Positions 37,151 through 52,300 of a stretch of 64,000 bases of DNA are shown here, in pieces. The stretch comes from Amblyornis subalaris (lineage: Eukaryota > Chordata > Aves > Passeriformes > Ptilonorhynchidae). Position 1 is the stretch's first letter; every line of letters begins with the position of its first letter. Where the stretch lies: assembly GCA_018881555.1 (NCBI GenBank), contig JACAXG010000025.1, positions 1,143,446 through 1,207,445 on the forward strand, given 5' to 3'. The position numbers and the translations under genes were made by a program. The notes under the pieces are model-generated. The model saw only the letters and a list, made by a program, of their open reading frames with translations. It searched no databases and was not told where the DNA came from.

Positions 37151-40100
37151 ATCCATCTCTCACTTTGTAGTCCTTATTGTTTACCTTTCTCCCTTTCCTC
37201 AATCTTGCTGAGAAATTTGATACTGCTGTTATAACCTGACATTTCCACTAATGTGGCTCTTCACTGTGCAACTCAAAATACAGAGACATGGACTCTATTA
37301 TGCACTGCACTAAGGTATCAGTGAGCTTCCCTGTTGGATCACTGCACTCTGAATTCTCTCTCATGCATCAGTAATACCAAACCAAGTTATCATCATAGAA
37401 TGCAAGAAGTTCTTTCCAGAGATGACAGCTGTATGACTTCTTTAATATCCACAAGCTGGAGAGGTAATTCAGGTCTTCAACACAGACGGGGTGGCACATA
37501 GCCACCTTTAGAGGGTAGAGGAAGAATAATGAATAAAGTAAATAAAAGAGTCATGGCCACTGTGTTTAGAGAAAGTGATGCACTTTGAGAAAACATTTAA
37601 AGAGGAGTGAGATAATTTAGTAGAAAGATTTAGTGGAATAAGTTGGAAAGGAGAGTAAAGTTTAGAAAATAATTTCAGAAGAAACGGAAGATGTTGTGGG
37701 ACAGTGGTTTATACTTTGAGTGAAAAACCTGGGTTATAAATTTTACTGCAAGGAACCTTCCAATACTGTCTTACTACTTAACAGGAATGTTCAGGACATT
37801 ATGTGGAGATGGAAATTGCCTTAAGATACAGCTTGCAGTGAAGTGCTGCACATGTGATGGTCCTGAATAAGTAGATTCCCTGATTGCTTTGCCTGGATTT
37901 TCGCCTGGAGCTTCACTGACCATAACTCCTTGTGCAATGTGGAGTAGCATAACATCATCTGGATGCCTTTTTCTGCATAACATTGACTTTTACTCAGAGA
38001 ATTAGCCCAGTAGTAGCTGCCAGATAGCCCTGATTGATAAATTGGCATTGTTATATTCCAATGCAGATATTTGACACTAAATTAAATTTACATTTCCATT
38101 CCACTTTAGCAAATATTGTATTTTAAAATGTTTTTCAATATTACTTCCAGAGGTGTTAATGTTGCTCTCTTCTAGAAGAGTCTCAACTTAGTTGTTTCCA
38201 TTTTTTTTTACAGACTGTTCAGGGCAACAGTGCAATTTCTACACTCTTTTGTACTGGCAGGTTCAGTTGGGGTCCCGACACTGATTGTTAGAAAGAGACA
38301 AGTCTTCCTAGAGGCAAAAAAAGTAGACTTTTATCAAAGAAGGCAGTAGGGCAAAAGTCTGACATCTGTCCCTTAACATTTTTTATGAATTCATAAAGGG
38401 GACTCCTGGCCTTAAAATTGCAATGTGCAAAGACACAACAGTAACTGATTTTATCTTTTGTTTAAATACTGATTTATTGTAAAGCTTCTTACATATCCAG
38501 TTTCCACTGATGTATAGCTGCAAAGTTTTGAACTCTGTTGTAAAAAGACTCCTGATAACTAGAATAGTCAGTATGTACGCTTATTTTTAAAGAAAAGAGA
38601 GAATTCCTGAATGCCCGTAACTTAACACTGTTGACAAATTACTGTCCCAGTTAATAAAAGTGTAAATTCCTGGTCTCTTAATTGTGTTGTTTAAAAAAAA
38701 TTGTTTTGTTGCTTTTGATCACTAGTGTTCAGAGATTATTTATCTCCTTGAAATTCATCGGTCTGAAGGGATACAGCATGTGATTGAAAGACCCAATATG
38801 TTGGTCATGATTTGTCTCAATAAATTACATACAGGAAGATAAAACTCCATGATATTTAAACTTCTTGTAATAATACTTTTCAAAACGATTTCATTGTCCA
38901 CCCACCTGTAGGAAATATATATACCCAAGCTGGTCATATGGCTGATGAAATGATAAATATATACCTTGACAGGCTACACAGTATATTGTGATCTGATTTG
39001 CAGACATGCTGAACACCCACAAATCTTCTGAAAATAGAGCTGCCAGTGAAGGAGGGGGGGTCATGTATGAAGTGATAGACCTTGTAGTTTCACTGCATGT
39101 TTTTGTAATCTGGCTAGACTCTATTTAGTTCCCCAAAAGATTAAGAAATAAGTAACAATATCCTCCCAAGGCCAATAAAGCTGTTGATATAAAAAGAACT
39201 ATTATATGATCATGACATCAAACTGACCTTCAGGTTTCCAGGCTAAAAGAAGACTACCAGCATCTAGAACAGAGAGGGGCAATGTAAGACCTAAAAATAA
39301 GCCAAATTATTGATCTATACATTTTCAGCAGTCTGATTCAGCTGACACACTGTACTGTTTACGTCCTGCAATAACTCACATACACATAACATTTCAAGGC
39401 TGTTCATTTTGCATTCTGCATAAAGCAGAAAATTCTGAATTAAGGGGAAACAATTTTGATGCCTTCCAATTGCACAGCAAGACATATATATAATAATGAA
39501 ATTGGGGGGTTAGCAGAGCCAACATTTCCTAGTTAATGTATGGAAAGTTCAAATTTACTCTGAAGTGCAAATCTTGTTTTTCCTATTGCTTGTCAATTGA
39601 CATAGTTTATACAGGAATCATTTCCTTTCTTTACAGTAATACTCAGCACCCTCATGCAATAAAATTTCATCTTTTATTGTCATTATATAATTAGGCTTTG
39701 TAATTACTATAGATGTAATTACAGAAATAGTATAAATGTGAGTAATTTCATTGACATTTAAAGGTGTGACACACTCTGTGAAACAAAGAAAAGCAAAGTA
39801 ACCATGGTGAAAACTAATAAAAATACCCCAGTCCCAGGGTGGCCATTTAAACCCGTGCAAAGGGGTCACCAAAACGAGAAAGTAGTATCTTTTGCACCAG
39901 AGCAAATAGCTCTTCAAAGTGCATGGAAGCAGAAAATAAAGCCCACTGTTTTGATCAGTTTGAGAAGAAAACATATTATTTTCATTATAATTATTTGCTA
40001 TTGCACCAAGTAATAAAAATAAGATTCACAACAATTGTGAAAGATAAAATATTCCTTCCTTACAGTAGAGCTCTCCTTTTTGTGACAGCTCAGGCTCAGG

Positions 40101-40867
40101 CGTCTGAACTGCTGCAGTGTTTTGAGAAGATTTCACAACATATGGTAGAAATGGAGCAGTCGGAAAGCCCAGCTGCTTTGCAGCATGTAACCTGGATCCT
40201 TAATTAGTCCATGTCCTTCCCCCAAGATCTACTCTTCTGAAAAAGGGATTACCTGATTTTGCTGAGTTGGGAAAAAGTATCCACTATCTTTTATGAACTA
40301 CACTTTTGAGTAATCAATGTTTTGTGTGATCACTTTGTTTTTACTGCCTCGATTCTAGCGTGGAATAGAGCATATGACCTTTGTTAATTATATTAGATCA
40401 TTTGCAAAAGCAACATTCCTCTTCTGATGCTAATAATTTGGAGAAAATGGGCAGATACAGGCTTTCAGGGTTTCAGTAATTTGTTGTGAAAATAATGAAT
40501 TGGATGTAAGAACTAATACTCTGCAAAGCTGGTAAAGCTGATTGAAACCAAGGTGCTGGCAGCAATTAGGCAAGCCTCATTTCTCTAGTCTAGAGCTATA
40601 AACACCCAAACTCCCACTTTAAGGACGGATTGACCTTGGAAGTTTCTAAAGTTGGTAGGTTACTCTGATGAAACCAACAGTTTTGACACCCGACAGAACA
40701 GTCTCATCATGGACGCAAGAAGTCAAGCCCCACTAAGATCCAGAGAACCGTGAGAATCCTCTTATCCATTTGGCATGCACAGTCTGGAATAATACCTTTC
40801 ACACGTGCAGTTATAGTTGTCTTTAAACAGCCATGAAAGAAGTCACAATCTCTCTTTCAGGTAACCT

Positions 40868-40990
40868 TAGAACCATACAAAGACGTAGTGTGGAAGAGAC
40901 CTCTAGAGGCCATCTGATCCAGCCTCCTACGTAAAACAGCACAACTGCAAAGTTAGATCAGAGCCCAGTGGTTACCATGTTAACTCAGGA
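40868..40990 (-). repeat. CR1 LINE 3' fragment, antisense, degraded
   Basis: GAGACCTCTAGAGGCCATCT followed by GATCCAGCCTCC reads as the reverse complement of a CR1 3' end. The following bases keep a weak match (TAGATCAGAGCCC). The normal ATCATAGAAT terminus is recognisable only as AGAACCATACAAAGAC, showing age. Confidence 0.65.
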
Positions 40991-43505
40991 CACAGTTTCT
41001 ATGTTTAGGACAGCATAAGTATATATTTTCCCAGAGAAAATCACCCAGCGATAGACAGCAATAGCAGCTGACGTGTGGAAAGAGGAAGGGAAGAGGGCAC
41101 AATGCTGTGGATCTCATGGGTCACATAGAGTTGCTCTTTTTCAAGAACACTACTGGTGTAGCTAACATTTAGGACAATTACTTAGAAAGAGGCAGTCCTG
41201 GGTCATAGTTCCAGAGTATTTTGACTGTTACTCATCTTACATAAATGACCATCTGTTAAAAAATCCACAAAAATAACCCTGGGCACCACGGACTCAGACT
41301 CAGGACTCCCTCCCTCTCTAAGTGCTCTTACCCTCAAATGGTCTGAATTCTGAACTCTGCTCTAGTGCCAGGCACCTCACTAGTACATACTGTAGTACCA
41401 ATGTTGGATCTAGCCACAGAATGCCATAACCTGGACAGGCAATGTTTAGCATTTACCCAAAATTATATGTTCACACCTATTAAGAGTAATTTTCATCAGA
41501 AAAAAAGGCAGGTATGCTCAGCAAACAACTTAATATTCTTTTCTCTTTTAATGTAATACTAGCTAATACACAAACTGAAATACTGCTGGGTAATTTGAAA
41601 GATGAGTTTTTTCAAGGAAATTTGAACACTCCCACGCATCACTAATGAGAGAAATTGATGAATAAACTAAATTTTAAAGAGTAGAAAGTTCCTGCAATTT
41701 GCAGGTATTATAATGATGATTATAAAGCAGTTATGTTCTAACACTGATTATAAATTAGGTGTTTAAGCATATTAAGGAGAAACAGCAGTAAGGTTATTAT
41801 TCTTTGGCTTGGACGGGGGGAGGAGGAAAGCATGTGCATTAGTTGTTTTTGATGTACTGGCAGCTGTGGAAAATATTTTCTGGTTAGGGTTTGATAGGGT
41901 TTAGCATTTTTTTCAAAGTAGTAGAAATAGTAAGAAAAAGCAAAGACTATTAACCTCAGTCAGGATAGTGTGTTGCTTGATTTGAATTCTGAGTGCCCTC
42001 AAAATTAATAAGCCAAATGAGAAGGTTATTTTTCTCATCTATTACCTGTCATGTGTTAAAACTTGGATGATGCTTTCAGCTTGTAACTGGCAACAGGATC
42101 AACAGAGAAGGGCAAACCCAGAATAGTTCAGAGACAGAGGTTTTACGAAAAAAAAAATACAAGAGAGGAATGCTCCTTAAATTATATTGAAATATCAATA
42201 AAGTCATAGTAAGGGAAAAATCAAGGATCAGATGTATGAATCGAAAATCAAAGGGTCACTGAATTCCAAATACGGTGTTCGTCAAATAGAAACAGTTAAT
42301 AAATAGTTATAGTTGATAAATGTGGAAACATGTCTTTTCAAAGCATTTATTGAGGTTTATGGGTGGTATTGGTGTTACTGAACACAAAATTAATGAGCAT
42401 AGCACAACAAAAGTCTCCAGGAAGTATTTATTAAAAGTGGCTAGTTCAGGCCATCCAAAGTGTAAAAGTATACTATAAAATAAAAATCTATCTGAAATAA
42501 AGTACCTAAATTGAATGAATATTTAGTTGATATTCGTAGTATGTAAAAAACTTAGAGTTTCTTCTTGATATTTGATTTATCTTAGGTAAGTCTGTTTGTC
42601 TTTGACAGTTGAATAACTCTTGCATTGAAGAACATGGTAAAATTGTCTTTAATGTACTTTAGGTTTATTTTCAAGCATAATTTTTTTTATTCCAAGAATT
42701 GCCAGTTTTACATTAAGGCAGTATCTTTTTCGATATGGAAATTGGAGTAACTACTCATTTAATATCTTGGAAGCTGGCATGAGATGGTATGTTCAGCTTC
42801 AGACAGCCTGTTGAGTATACTACTACTAATAAATGAGAAACATTTATTAAATGGGAAGCATAGTTCTTCATTTCACAGGTTTGCATTTTTTTCTAATCTA
42901 AGTATCCATCTTCTTTGAAAATGTTCTACTTTCTAAATGAATTCTATGAATTATGAAGAAACCTACTTTCTTTTGAAGCAAAAGAACTGCTGAATGATAT
43001 GCTGATTCTGTTCAAAGAAGTTTCGTTTCACTGGGTTTGTAGGTGAGTTAAGAATGGAAGACTATAACCAAAGGAGAATAACATCTTTTGCTGCAGCTGT
43101 TTCTAATGCCGTTAGTTGCTGGGTTTGGAATGGAGAAAAAAAAATCAGAGCCTGTGACTCATGGCCATTCTGCAGAACTTGTTAGAGGCCAGCTAATTTA
43201 TTTTGATAAATTTTGTTAGGATAGGATGCAAACTTTAGTCTCCTTCCAGGTTTTCAAAAAAAGCCTGAAAAATAAGTTTTGTCTAGGATAGTAATTTCCA
43301 GATATACTGTGCTGTTTTCTCTCTTCTTTACACCTACAATACACAGTAAGCAAAGGAAACTGCAGTTTGCACAGTGTAATGAATTACTCAATATATCTAG
43401 AAAACAATGGACGTGAAAGCTTACAGGCTTCTATCCTAGGCATGTTTTCCACCGGCTTGAGCTTTTGATGCCTGCAGTAGTACCAAAATGATTCCCACAT
43501 CTCCC

Positions 43506-44045
43506 TGGTTGTCACTGTTTAACCCCAGCTGGCAATTAAGTATCATACAGCATCTGCTCAGGTCCTTCCTGCCCCTCAGTGGGATGGAGGGGAGGATCAG
43601 GAGTGATACTGATAGCAATTGCAATTACAAGGAGGGACGGAGAGAGACAGAGACACAGAGAAACAAAGAAGACCCAAGAAAAACAAGTGATACTATACAA
43701 TTGCTCTCTGCCTGCTGACTGATGCCAAATCCTTCCCAAGCTGTGATCAGTCCCTCTTCCTGGTAACTCCCCTTACTTTATAGTCTGGGCAGGATGTTCT
43801 ATGCTGTGGACTACCCCTTGGCCGGATCAGGTCAGCTGTCCTGGCCATGCTCCCTCCCAGCTTTTTGTGCACCTGCTCATTGACAGAGCCTGGGAAACTG
43901 AAAAGTCCATGACTTAGGGTAAACATCACTTAGCAACCAATACATCAGTGTGTAGTCAACATTATTCCCATACTAAATCCAAAACAGAGCACTGTGTCAG
44001 TTACTAAGAAGAAAATTGACTCTCTCATAGCCAGAAACAAGAGAC
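43506..44045 (-). mobile_element. Solo LTR of an avian endogenous retrovirus
   Basis: About 540 bp match a common avian LTR in antisense orientation, recognised from memory. The + strand starts with CACTGTTTAACCCCAGCTGG and later reads GGTCAGCTGTCCTGGCCATG. It ends near CAAAACAGAGC...GAAGAAAATTGACTC. On the - strand a TATAAA box lies at 43777-43782. A purine-rich stretch (about 43625-43690) occupies the end half. No gag, pol or env sequence flanks it, so it is a solo LTR left by recombination. The exact family is not assigned, and target-site duplications were not resolved. Confidence 0.78.
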
Positions 44046-46591
44046 TAGTTAAATCCATAAATAAAACATCCTGTTCTCTCCTAACTATGAGCTTCATTTA
44101 GCATAATACAGGCAAGCAAGGACTTACTTTTGTCTCATTGATTCTGTGCTATTTTTGTTTTGTTAGAGTTTTGTTTTTGTTGGAGTACCAGAGTAGTCAG
44201 TGAAGAATCATCATGAAGGTCATTTGATGTCTTGCAACAATTCCCCAAAACCAAAATATTTTTCTATTGTAAAAAAAGAAAAGTGTCTAATGCAAGATCC
44301 AGCTACTGGCTGAGGAAAGGCAAGTTTGTCTGCCCAGTTCTCCATGGTCACAAATCCACCCTTTTTCTCTGCCTAACCAGTATGAATTGAATGGATGGCC
44401 CTAGAAATCTGGATCATGCTTTTATAGGGTGGTTTTACTAATGAAATGTAATTTTTCTCGTCAGATTGACTGCATCTATGTATGCAATCTGTTCCATCTA
44501 CCCTTGCCAAATGGCTTTTTGGTTAAAATATCGATGACCAAATTTGATAGAAGTTTGCGTAATGCACTGAACTTTCCTAAAAGTGGTGTTGAGAGATGAA
44601 CCTGGGCAATGTGGGAAGAATGCTAAAACTAAATATCTCCTTTAAGTGAACAAGTTGGGACATACTTATTAGGCACAAACAAGGAGAGCCACAGGGAAGA
44701 TGGGAATTTCTAAAGTAAGCTTTTCTCCATCTACCAGAGATTGCAGTTCATACATTTTTAAACACTAAGGGGTCTAATTAAAAAATGCAGATTTTCTAGA
44801 AACTAAAGTTTGCTTATTTTGCATATTATGGAAAAAAAAATTTACCATGAAACTGAAGGTTAAACTTAAATATGAATATATGCATAAGGATGTTTTCTCG
44901 CTTTCTCCTGTACTCCTGAAAGTTGTATCAGTAAGTACTGTAAGCATAGACCCTAATTATGAAAGTAGCTGCTTCATTTTCACTCCATGCACTTCAGAAA
45001 TTCTTATAGCTGTTATGCTTTTCTTTATCTGCATCAAAGTATTTGACAGCTAGCAAACCAGTATAAATGGATAATAATAAAAGATACTTTTTTCATAAAT
45101 ATTGTAAGGAAGATGATATAACATCAAAAAGCACAAAATCTGCTTGTTTTGTTGTCATGCCGTGAACAGATGATAGAAAATATCTTTTCGGTGACCATAA
45201 ACCACACAATAATTTGAGACCTTATTACAAATTTTACCCTTGATGTTTTGTTATCAGACATATAAATGCTTGTTAGCAGCTAAGTGTTGCCAGAAGAGTA
45301 ACAAATAACTCACTAACTCATTTTTTGTCTTCTGAAGTAATATCTCGTAGTGAATTTTAAAGATGAGGGTTACACAACATTTAATACATATTCTGTCACT
45401 AACTTTTGCTAGCGAAAGTCAGTTGTGAATATCTTCTTTAATAATCTGTATATACCATATTTAAGATTTAGAGTTCAGTAAAGCACTCCCAGGAAATCTA
45501 TGGGCTTCTAAGTGTTGCTCTGAAGATGCGCTACCCACTAATATGAAAGTACTTATATACTGACTGGCAGGAAGAGGGTCCTGAGGTTTAGGATTATATA
45601 CCATTTCTTAATATTTTCACGGAAAATAATGAATGGAAAATGAACTATAAAAATACCTCCTCTCCTTTAATATCTAGCTTCATAAAAATAAATTATAGGT
45701 TAGAGATAGTGAGTTTTATAAATGATGACATATATTCAAGTCTGGTGAAACAGTTTTGTTTGATGGTAACATCCAATAAATATTATTTACCTNAAACCTA
45801 AACAATTTTACTGAACAAACAGGAGAAAAAGGCTGTTCTACTGCTTTAATCACAGGACATATATAACTTCCTTTAACCATTTGAAGATTTTGGGTTGCTG
45901 TGTATGTAAGTATGTTTAGTTGAATAAGATTTATGCAATTATTTGACAACTTTATGAAAGTTTGGCACTTCATGGCCTTACTCCTGTAAGGCACTTAGCA
46001 CTCCCAGGAAGTCCCATTGCTCTCAAACAAGCTTCATGTAGTGATAGACTGACATCTGAAACAACAAAAAAAAAATTAAAATATGCTCAGATAAGCTTTG
46101 CATTTTCAGGTTCAACCACTAATAACAAAAGTTCTGCTTCAATGTCTGCTTAAAACTACATTTGGTGAATATGTGGACATAGTCAAAAATATCCCCCCAA
46201 AACTTCTATTGTGCTGTTTCTGACCCTGCAAATAAAGAAAACATGGAGCCCGTCATTTAAATAAGAACAGTGTATAACCTCTTCTCTCTGAAGTCCAAAT
46301 AGAAAGCATATAGGACAGGAAAGACAAGGCATATTTTCACACAGCAGAAGATATTCTTTAACAAAAGCTTGACTTAAAAACTATGGAGGCCATTAAAACA
46401 TTGTGTTACAAGACCTCATTATACTTCAAACTGTCTCATTGAGAATGTTTTAGCATTCAGCATTATATACAAATAGTTGTACTACATAATTTTAAAGCCT
46501 TTTAAAAGAGAAAAACAAGAAGACAAGTACTGTTAACATTCCCCAACATTAGTATTTCAGAAGATGTTCTTCAATAGCTGTCCTTCGAAAG

Positions 46592-46629
46592 ACATGTAAA
46601 AATATCTTTTACATGTAAAAATACCTTTT
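46592..46629. repeat. 19-bp tandem duplication
   Basis: ACATGTAAAAATATCTTTT (46592-46610) is followed directly by the same 19 bases with one T-to-C change (46611-46629). This looks like a small replication-slippage duplication. Confidence 0.9.
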
Positions 46630-48785
46630 AATGCTGATATAAGGAAAGCTGTGTATAATGCTGCGTTTAGAGCGTGCACCACATCAAGAGCACTTCAGCT
46701 TTCTTTCAGTACTGGTGTAACCTTCTTAGTTGTTCATGCCTGCATAAGGAAGACGATCATCAAGATGACTGAAATATGAAAGTCCATAATAGTCTTTTTG
46801 GGAATTCGGTAATGCCTACTATGAGAGAGCCAATGTTAATTTAATTTCCATTTGTTCATTAATACTTGTGTAATATTTATCTTTAGTAGTTTTTAGATTC
46901 AGAGATCTCCTTAGGTGGTCCAGCCTGTAGATGTCTCCTGGTAATGGTATGAATTGAGAAGAAAAGGAAAGAGATGTACTTGATAGTTATAGCTTGGCAG
47001 CTTCAATAGAACTAATACACAGGAGAAAAAAGAGCCAGGAGAGGTTACATCAAGAGAATAGAGTTCCATAAAATCTATTAAAATCATTTTAAAGCTGAAG
47101 TAATACTGTCTCATTTTTTGAGTGCACTATCATTCAGATTAAAGGTCTCTGGTCATGACAAAACCACTCAATTATTACAGGAATATGGCTTTAGCTTATG
47201 TTCTGATTGATGTTGCTCATTTCTTTTCCTTCCAAGTTTTTCCTGTCCAATACTGTTATTACCCTTGTTTATAAAGATCTGAAAATTAGTTCAAAAAACT
47301 TCCAGTTATAAGGAAGAGTTAAGTTGTTGTAGTTAGGTTGGCAGTGTTCATTCTGCACCATGAGCTGCGTCAAAGAGCAAACAGGAATAGTATCTCAGCT
47401 TTACGTGAACTTAGGAGATTCTACCTTCGTTGATTTCCAAGTCACCAACAATAAACATGTTTAATTCCTGTATAGATATAAAAATGCTGCTGGAAAAAAA
47501 ATAAATATTAAAAAAAAATTCGAAGAAATTTGCTACATCCTTCCTGACTTAAAGATTCAGAAGTGATCATCCACTCATCTCTCAGGGCTGTGCACTGAGC
47601 ATTGGACGGAGTCCAGAAACATATTGGCAAAATAACTTTTTTTCATGTCATACAATATTTCCTAGAAATAAATATTTCAACATTGTATTTGAACTTGTAC
47701 CATCTTCCATAGTTGTAAGCAAGATGTTTTATGAGTGAGATAAATGTTTATTTTAAAGTCCCTAAAGTAATTTGGGACTATATTTATAGTTTGAACTTTA
47801 TTAAATGTTTATGAAATTCTCTTAACATTAAAGGTGCTATGCAGTAGCTAACCTTGTTAGTACAAGATTTACTATAATTCATTTATTGCAAAAGCAGCAT
47901 TGACAAAACAGTATTTAGTACTGAATATAACTACATCATTTAAATATACAGTTCATATGAGGCACACTTGGCCATGAGACATAGCAAAGTACCTTCTAAT
48001 TGATTAAGCTCTGCAGCCATCAGATTTCCACACAGATATACTCAGTATCCATCTACCTTAAAACAGTTGGGTTTCCCTCAAGCCCTTATACCTCTTTTGG
48101 TATTTTGTCACCTGCAAACATTGCACTTTGTTCAAATTTTCTGGATGTGCAGTAGTTCTGTCCATGATGAAAGCTGTTACCTAGATTGTGAATATGTTAC
48201 AAATTCTTTGTGTGAGTTTACATTATTCACCTATCTGCTGTTTGTTTGGAAATACACAGCACAAAAATATTGTGAATTCTTAGCAGAAGTGAAAGAGGTC
48301 CAATATTTCCTGAATAACTTGCATATTGCATTTGGTCCATGCAATTGCAATATGTTCATGGAATGAGTTCAGTGATTCTTGAAAGCATCAGTCATGCTTT
48401 CTGGTTGTTTTCCATGTTCAAGTGCTTTACACAATTCTGTAGTCACTTGAAGAGCCATGGTCCAGCATATGATAACCCTAGCCCACACTTGCTCTCATGA
48501 AGTGGTAGAATAGTCAGGAAACCATACTGTTAATCCATGCAATGGTTTGACAGAAATATTTCTTTAACAATTCATAGTGGTATTAATCATTTATTATTTC
48601 TGCTATGATTTATTAATACACTATTATGCTTCTTTGTTTCTAGGTCTTTGGTTTTTACTGTGTGCATTTGCATTCTTTAATAAATTTAGTTTGAAAATGC
48701 CTCAGAACAAAATTTATGAATATACACATGATACATAGCTGTATAGGTCTCTCAGAGTCTCTTGAAAATGTACAGTTTGTATAGT

Positions 48786-49347
48786 AGAATCATAGAATGA
48801 CAGAATGGTTTGGATTGGAAAGGACCTTAGAGATTATCTCATTCCAATCTCCCTGCCATGGACAGGGCTACCTTCCACTAGATCAGGTTGCTCAGGCCCC
48901 ATCCAGCCTGGCCTTGAACACCCACAGGGATGAGGCATCCACAACTTCTCTGCGCAGCCTGTTCCAGTGACTCCCCACCCTCACAGTAAAGAATTTCTTC
49001 CTAACATTTAATCTAAACTTGCCTTCTGTCACTTTAAAACCATTCCCCCTTGTCCTCTCTCTGACTTCCTTGTAGGCCCTCTTTATATATGGAAAAGTGC
49101 TATAAAAGCCTTTTCTTCAGGCTGAACAATCCTAACTCAGGCTGTCTTCATAGAAGAGGTGCTCCAGCCCCCTGTTCATCTGTATGGTCTTCTCTGGACT
49201 TGCTCCAACAGGTCCACATCCTTCTCCCCATGTCCTATGGGGGCCTCACAGCTGGATGCAGCACTCCAGATAGGGTTTCATGAGAGTGGAGTAGAGGGGA
49301 AAAATCATCTGTCTTGACCTGCTGGTCACACTTGTTTTGGTGCAGGA
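48786..49347 (-). repeat. CR1 LINE 3' fragment, antisense (about 560 bp)
   Basis: The stretch starts with the CR1 terminus in reverse (ATCATAGAATGACAGAATGG, GGAAAGGACCTTAGAG). It then follows the consensus through CAGGTTGCTCAGGCCCCATC, TTCTTCCTAACATTTAATCT, the AGGCTGAACAATCCTAACTC stretch and CTTGACCTGCTGGTCACAC. Similarity ends near 49347. It covers the 3' UTR and the last part of the pol ORF, with frameshifts. Divergence is moderate, so it is younger than the fragments at 36840 and 24360. Confidence 0.92.
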
Positions 49348-52300
49348 GAAGAGGACAAATATTTGTGTAAATTAATTTCAAAAAATAAAAAGAAGCAACT
49401 TGATTTAGAGAAATTAGAATTATGATAGCCCGTTGCTGTTGCAAAACAACAAGCTTTTATGTATGTTTTCTGCTCATTATCCTTTAGGATACTTTCAGTT
49501 TAGTAGGTAAATATTATTCTCTCTACTTGACAGAAATTAGAGGTTAAACAACAGCTTGCCTAAGATCACTGAGAAACTCAGTAACAGACACCAGAGTAAA
49601 ATTCCGAGATCATCCAACATCCTGTCTAACATTTTGCCTACATATTCTATTCTATGAAAGAACCTGTACAGTGAAGAAGCAAGGTCAAATACTGTTGCTG
49701 CATGTGATGCAGGATAGCATATAGCAAGAGTTCCCTACACAATCCCGTTACCCAGTGAAGCATATGGCCAATGTACTGCAAAGCACATCCACCCAGTATG
49801 GCTCCTTGACACTTCACCAAAAACATGCAAAAACTATGCAAACCGAGATCTTTTAAACATAACACAGGGCAGAAATTATACCTGATACCAGGCAGGTTTT
49901 CTTGAGGCAAAAGATGTTAGAACTGCCCAAAAGAAGATTACACCATAAACAGTGTAACCCATTGTAAAGTGATAAAGGCTTACTGAATCTTTTTTTTTTA
50001 ATTAACTGTCACCTGATAGTCCCTCTGGTACACCTCTGGTACATATGCTTCCTTTCTCCTCTTGCTTAACAGAACAGCCAATAATAAATTTTCATTCTCC
50101 TTAAATATATTTTCTATTTCAGTGAACTGCTGTTATCTTTGAGAAACTGAAAGCTATCAAACAGTTCAGAAAGAAACATCTAAAACTGTGTGAATTTATG
50201 ACACTTACTTTGATCTCACTCCACATTTTTCTGTGTATCTGATTGCAGCCCTTCTATAATAAATGCCACCTTGAACTTGTGATCTTAGGAAGTGAGCACA
50301 CAAACCTAAAAAGAGTAAAAGGTGTTCACCAGCCCTATCTTTGTGAAACATCTCAAATAATATTCTCAGAATCAAAAATATGTTTGCATGAGCTCTTCTA
50401 ATTTGCAGCAGTTAATGGGATTAACAGGAACACGGAAAAGTTGAATTTTATATCAGAGTTCATTACTCAAAGGAAAAACATAGTACAGTTTATTTAACCT
50501 TGAAATGTTCTCATTTTAAATAGACTAAATCTGATCACCTAATACTGCTTGTGAAGCACACCAGTTATAAATACATTCCTGCTTTCCCCAGGAAAACCAG
50601 TGTGAGATGGTATTTCAAGTTTGAATACCCCTAATTTTTCTTAAGAGAAACCAATTGCGGCTAGTATGACTTTTGCTACTTAGCATTATAGTCTTCTTTT
50701 TAGTAAGATGCAAGCAAGCTTGGCTTTCTTATCATGTCATGTCCCAAGGTTCAAAGATGTTTTAACACTGCAATACTTCAGTCTTGTTCCAGTCACTCTT
50801 CTTACTCTTTAAAATGTTTCATTGCTTAAACTACATCTTTTATAGTCCAAAGCATGAGTTTCACTGTCCAGAAGAGATAAGTTAACGAANTTTCTTTTTA
50901 CTAACAGTGAATTTGTCAACATCTATTATAAGCAAATGAAAATATTAAAGGTCTTTTGAGTGTATTTCTAAGAAGACTGAAGTCTTCCATCTAGCCAAGA
51001 TGGCCAAAATTGGCCAGCATCAATACCCAAGCTTTGCAAGGATGTTACACAACAGCAAAAGGACAAATTGACCTCATATTCCATCAGTCTTTATTGAAAC
51101 TGCCAACATGAAACTAAATAATGTGTTTTTCTCTTTTTTGTGTATGTGCAACTGTGATTTTTTAATTTGAGAAACTGAGTCACAGCTTTCTCAAGATACA
51201 GCAAACAGAATAATTACATGAGTGTTTGTTTTCATTTCTCATTGCATGGGAATATATATATATATAATATTATGAATATGAAACTCACAACTTATCAGTC
51301 AGCCTCTCTTGTTGTGTGTCTAAGAAGCTAACACCAAAAAAGCTGGATCCATTAGATTTCTGCTATGACCGCTTTTATGCTGCTGTTCCCTCATTTTGTC
51401 CAATTGTTTGGGGTCTTTAACTCAAGTTTTGCCTAATTCAGTCTAAACTAATGTAGGAATAAATGTAACTGAAATTAGACTAGGAGTCAGATTTCAGGGG
51501 AATAAGTCCAATTTGCATTATGTGTTGCTCTGAAATGAAGCCCAGTGTCTGGAATTTTGAAACAACTGAAAGAAACGTGAAGTAAACTTTATTGTCCAAA
51601 CCATTTCCTTCATTGTCTGAAAATCCAGCAGGAGAACAGTGATATAAATTTTATAAATAGAAGTTCCCTTGGCACATACACTTACTGTCCTCAAATATTA
51701 GGAAAACATTCTTGTGAACCAATCAGGTGGGGCTCTGAAAATATTAAGACTGCTTAAGAGACTAAGCAATGCTTCAACTTGCTATCAGCTAGTGTATTCA
51801 ATGCATTAAAAAATAGCTAGAACCATTAGTTAAGTGCAAGTCTTAGTTACAATGCAAAAAATTGACAAACAGCCTCTACTACCAGCTCAGCACAGTGCTT
51901 AGCAGCTGATTGGAGCTACCACTTTTGGATGGTTTAATCACTTCTTTCTTCAAGGTCAAAGAAGAGTGGTTATTAACCCTTGTGTTCTCACATTTTCAGA
52001 GTAGAACTTGACTGAATAAGATTAGTGCCACTTAGATTACTAAGGATAGGATCTAAAGTTTATACAACACTTGCTGTTTGAAATTTAAACAGAAAAGAGT
52101 GTGCTGACCTTTAGAATTTTATAAGATTATGTTTGAGGAGCATGGACTCCCTGTCTTGAACAAGCTGAAATCTCAAATCTCAAACCACTAACTGCAAAAA
52201 AAAAAAGCAAATAAAAGCAGACAATATCACTGACAAGGTATTTCTTCTTCCAATCATAATTTCATTTGAATAGAATTATTAATTACAATAACTTTTAAAA

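Noticed and set aside
39618..39974. 118-codon frame on the - strand
   Set aside because: No similarity to known proteins and no supporting signals; chance frame in intron 6.
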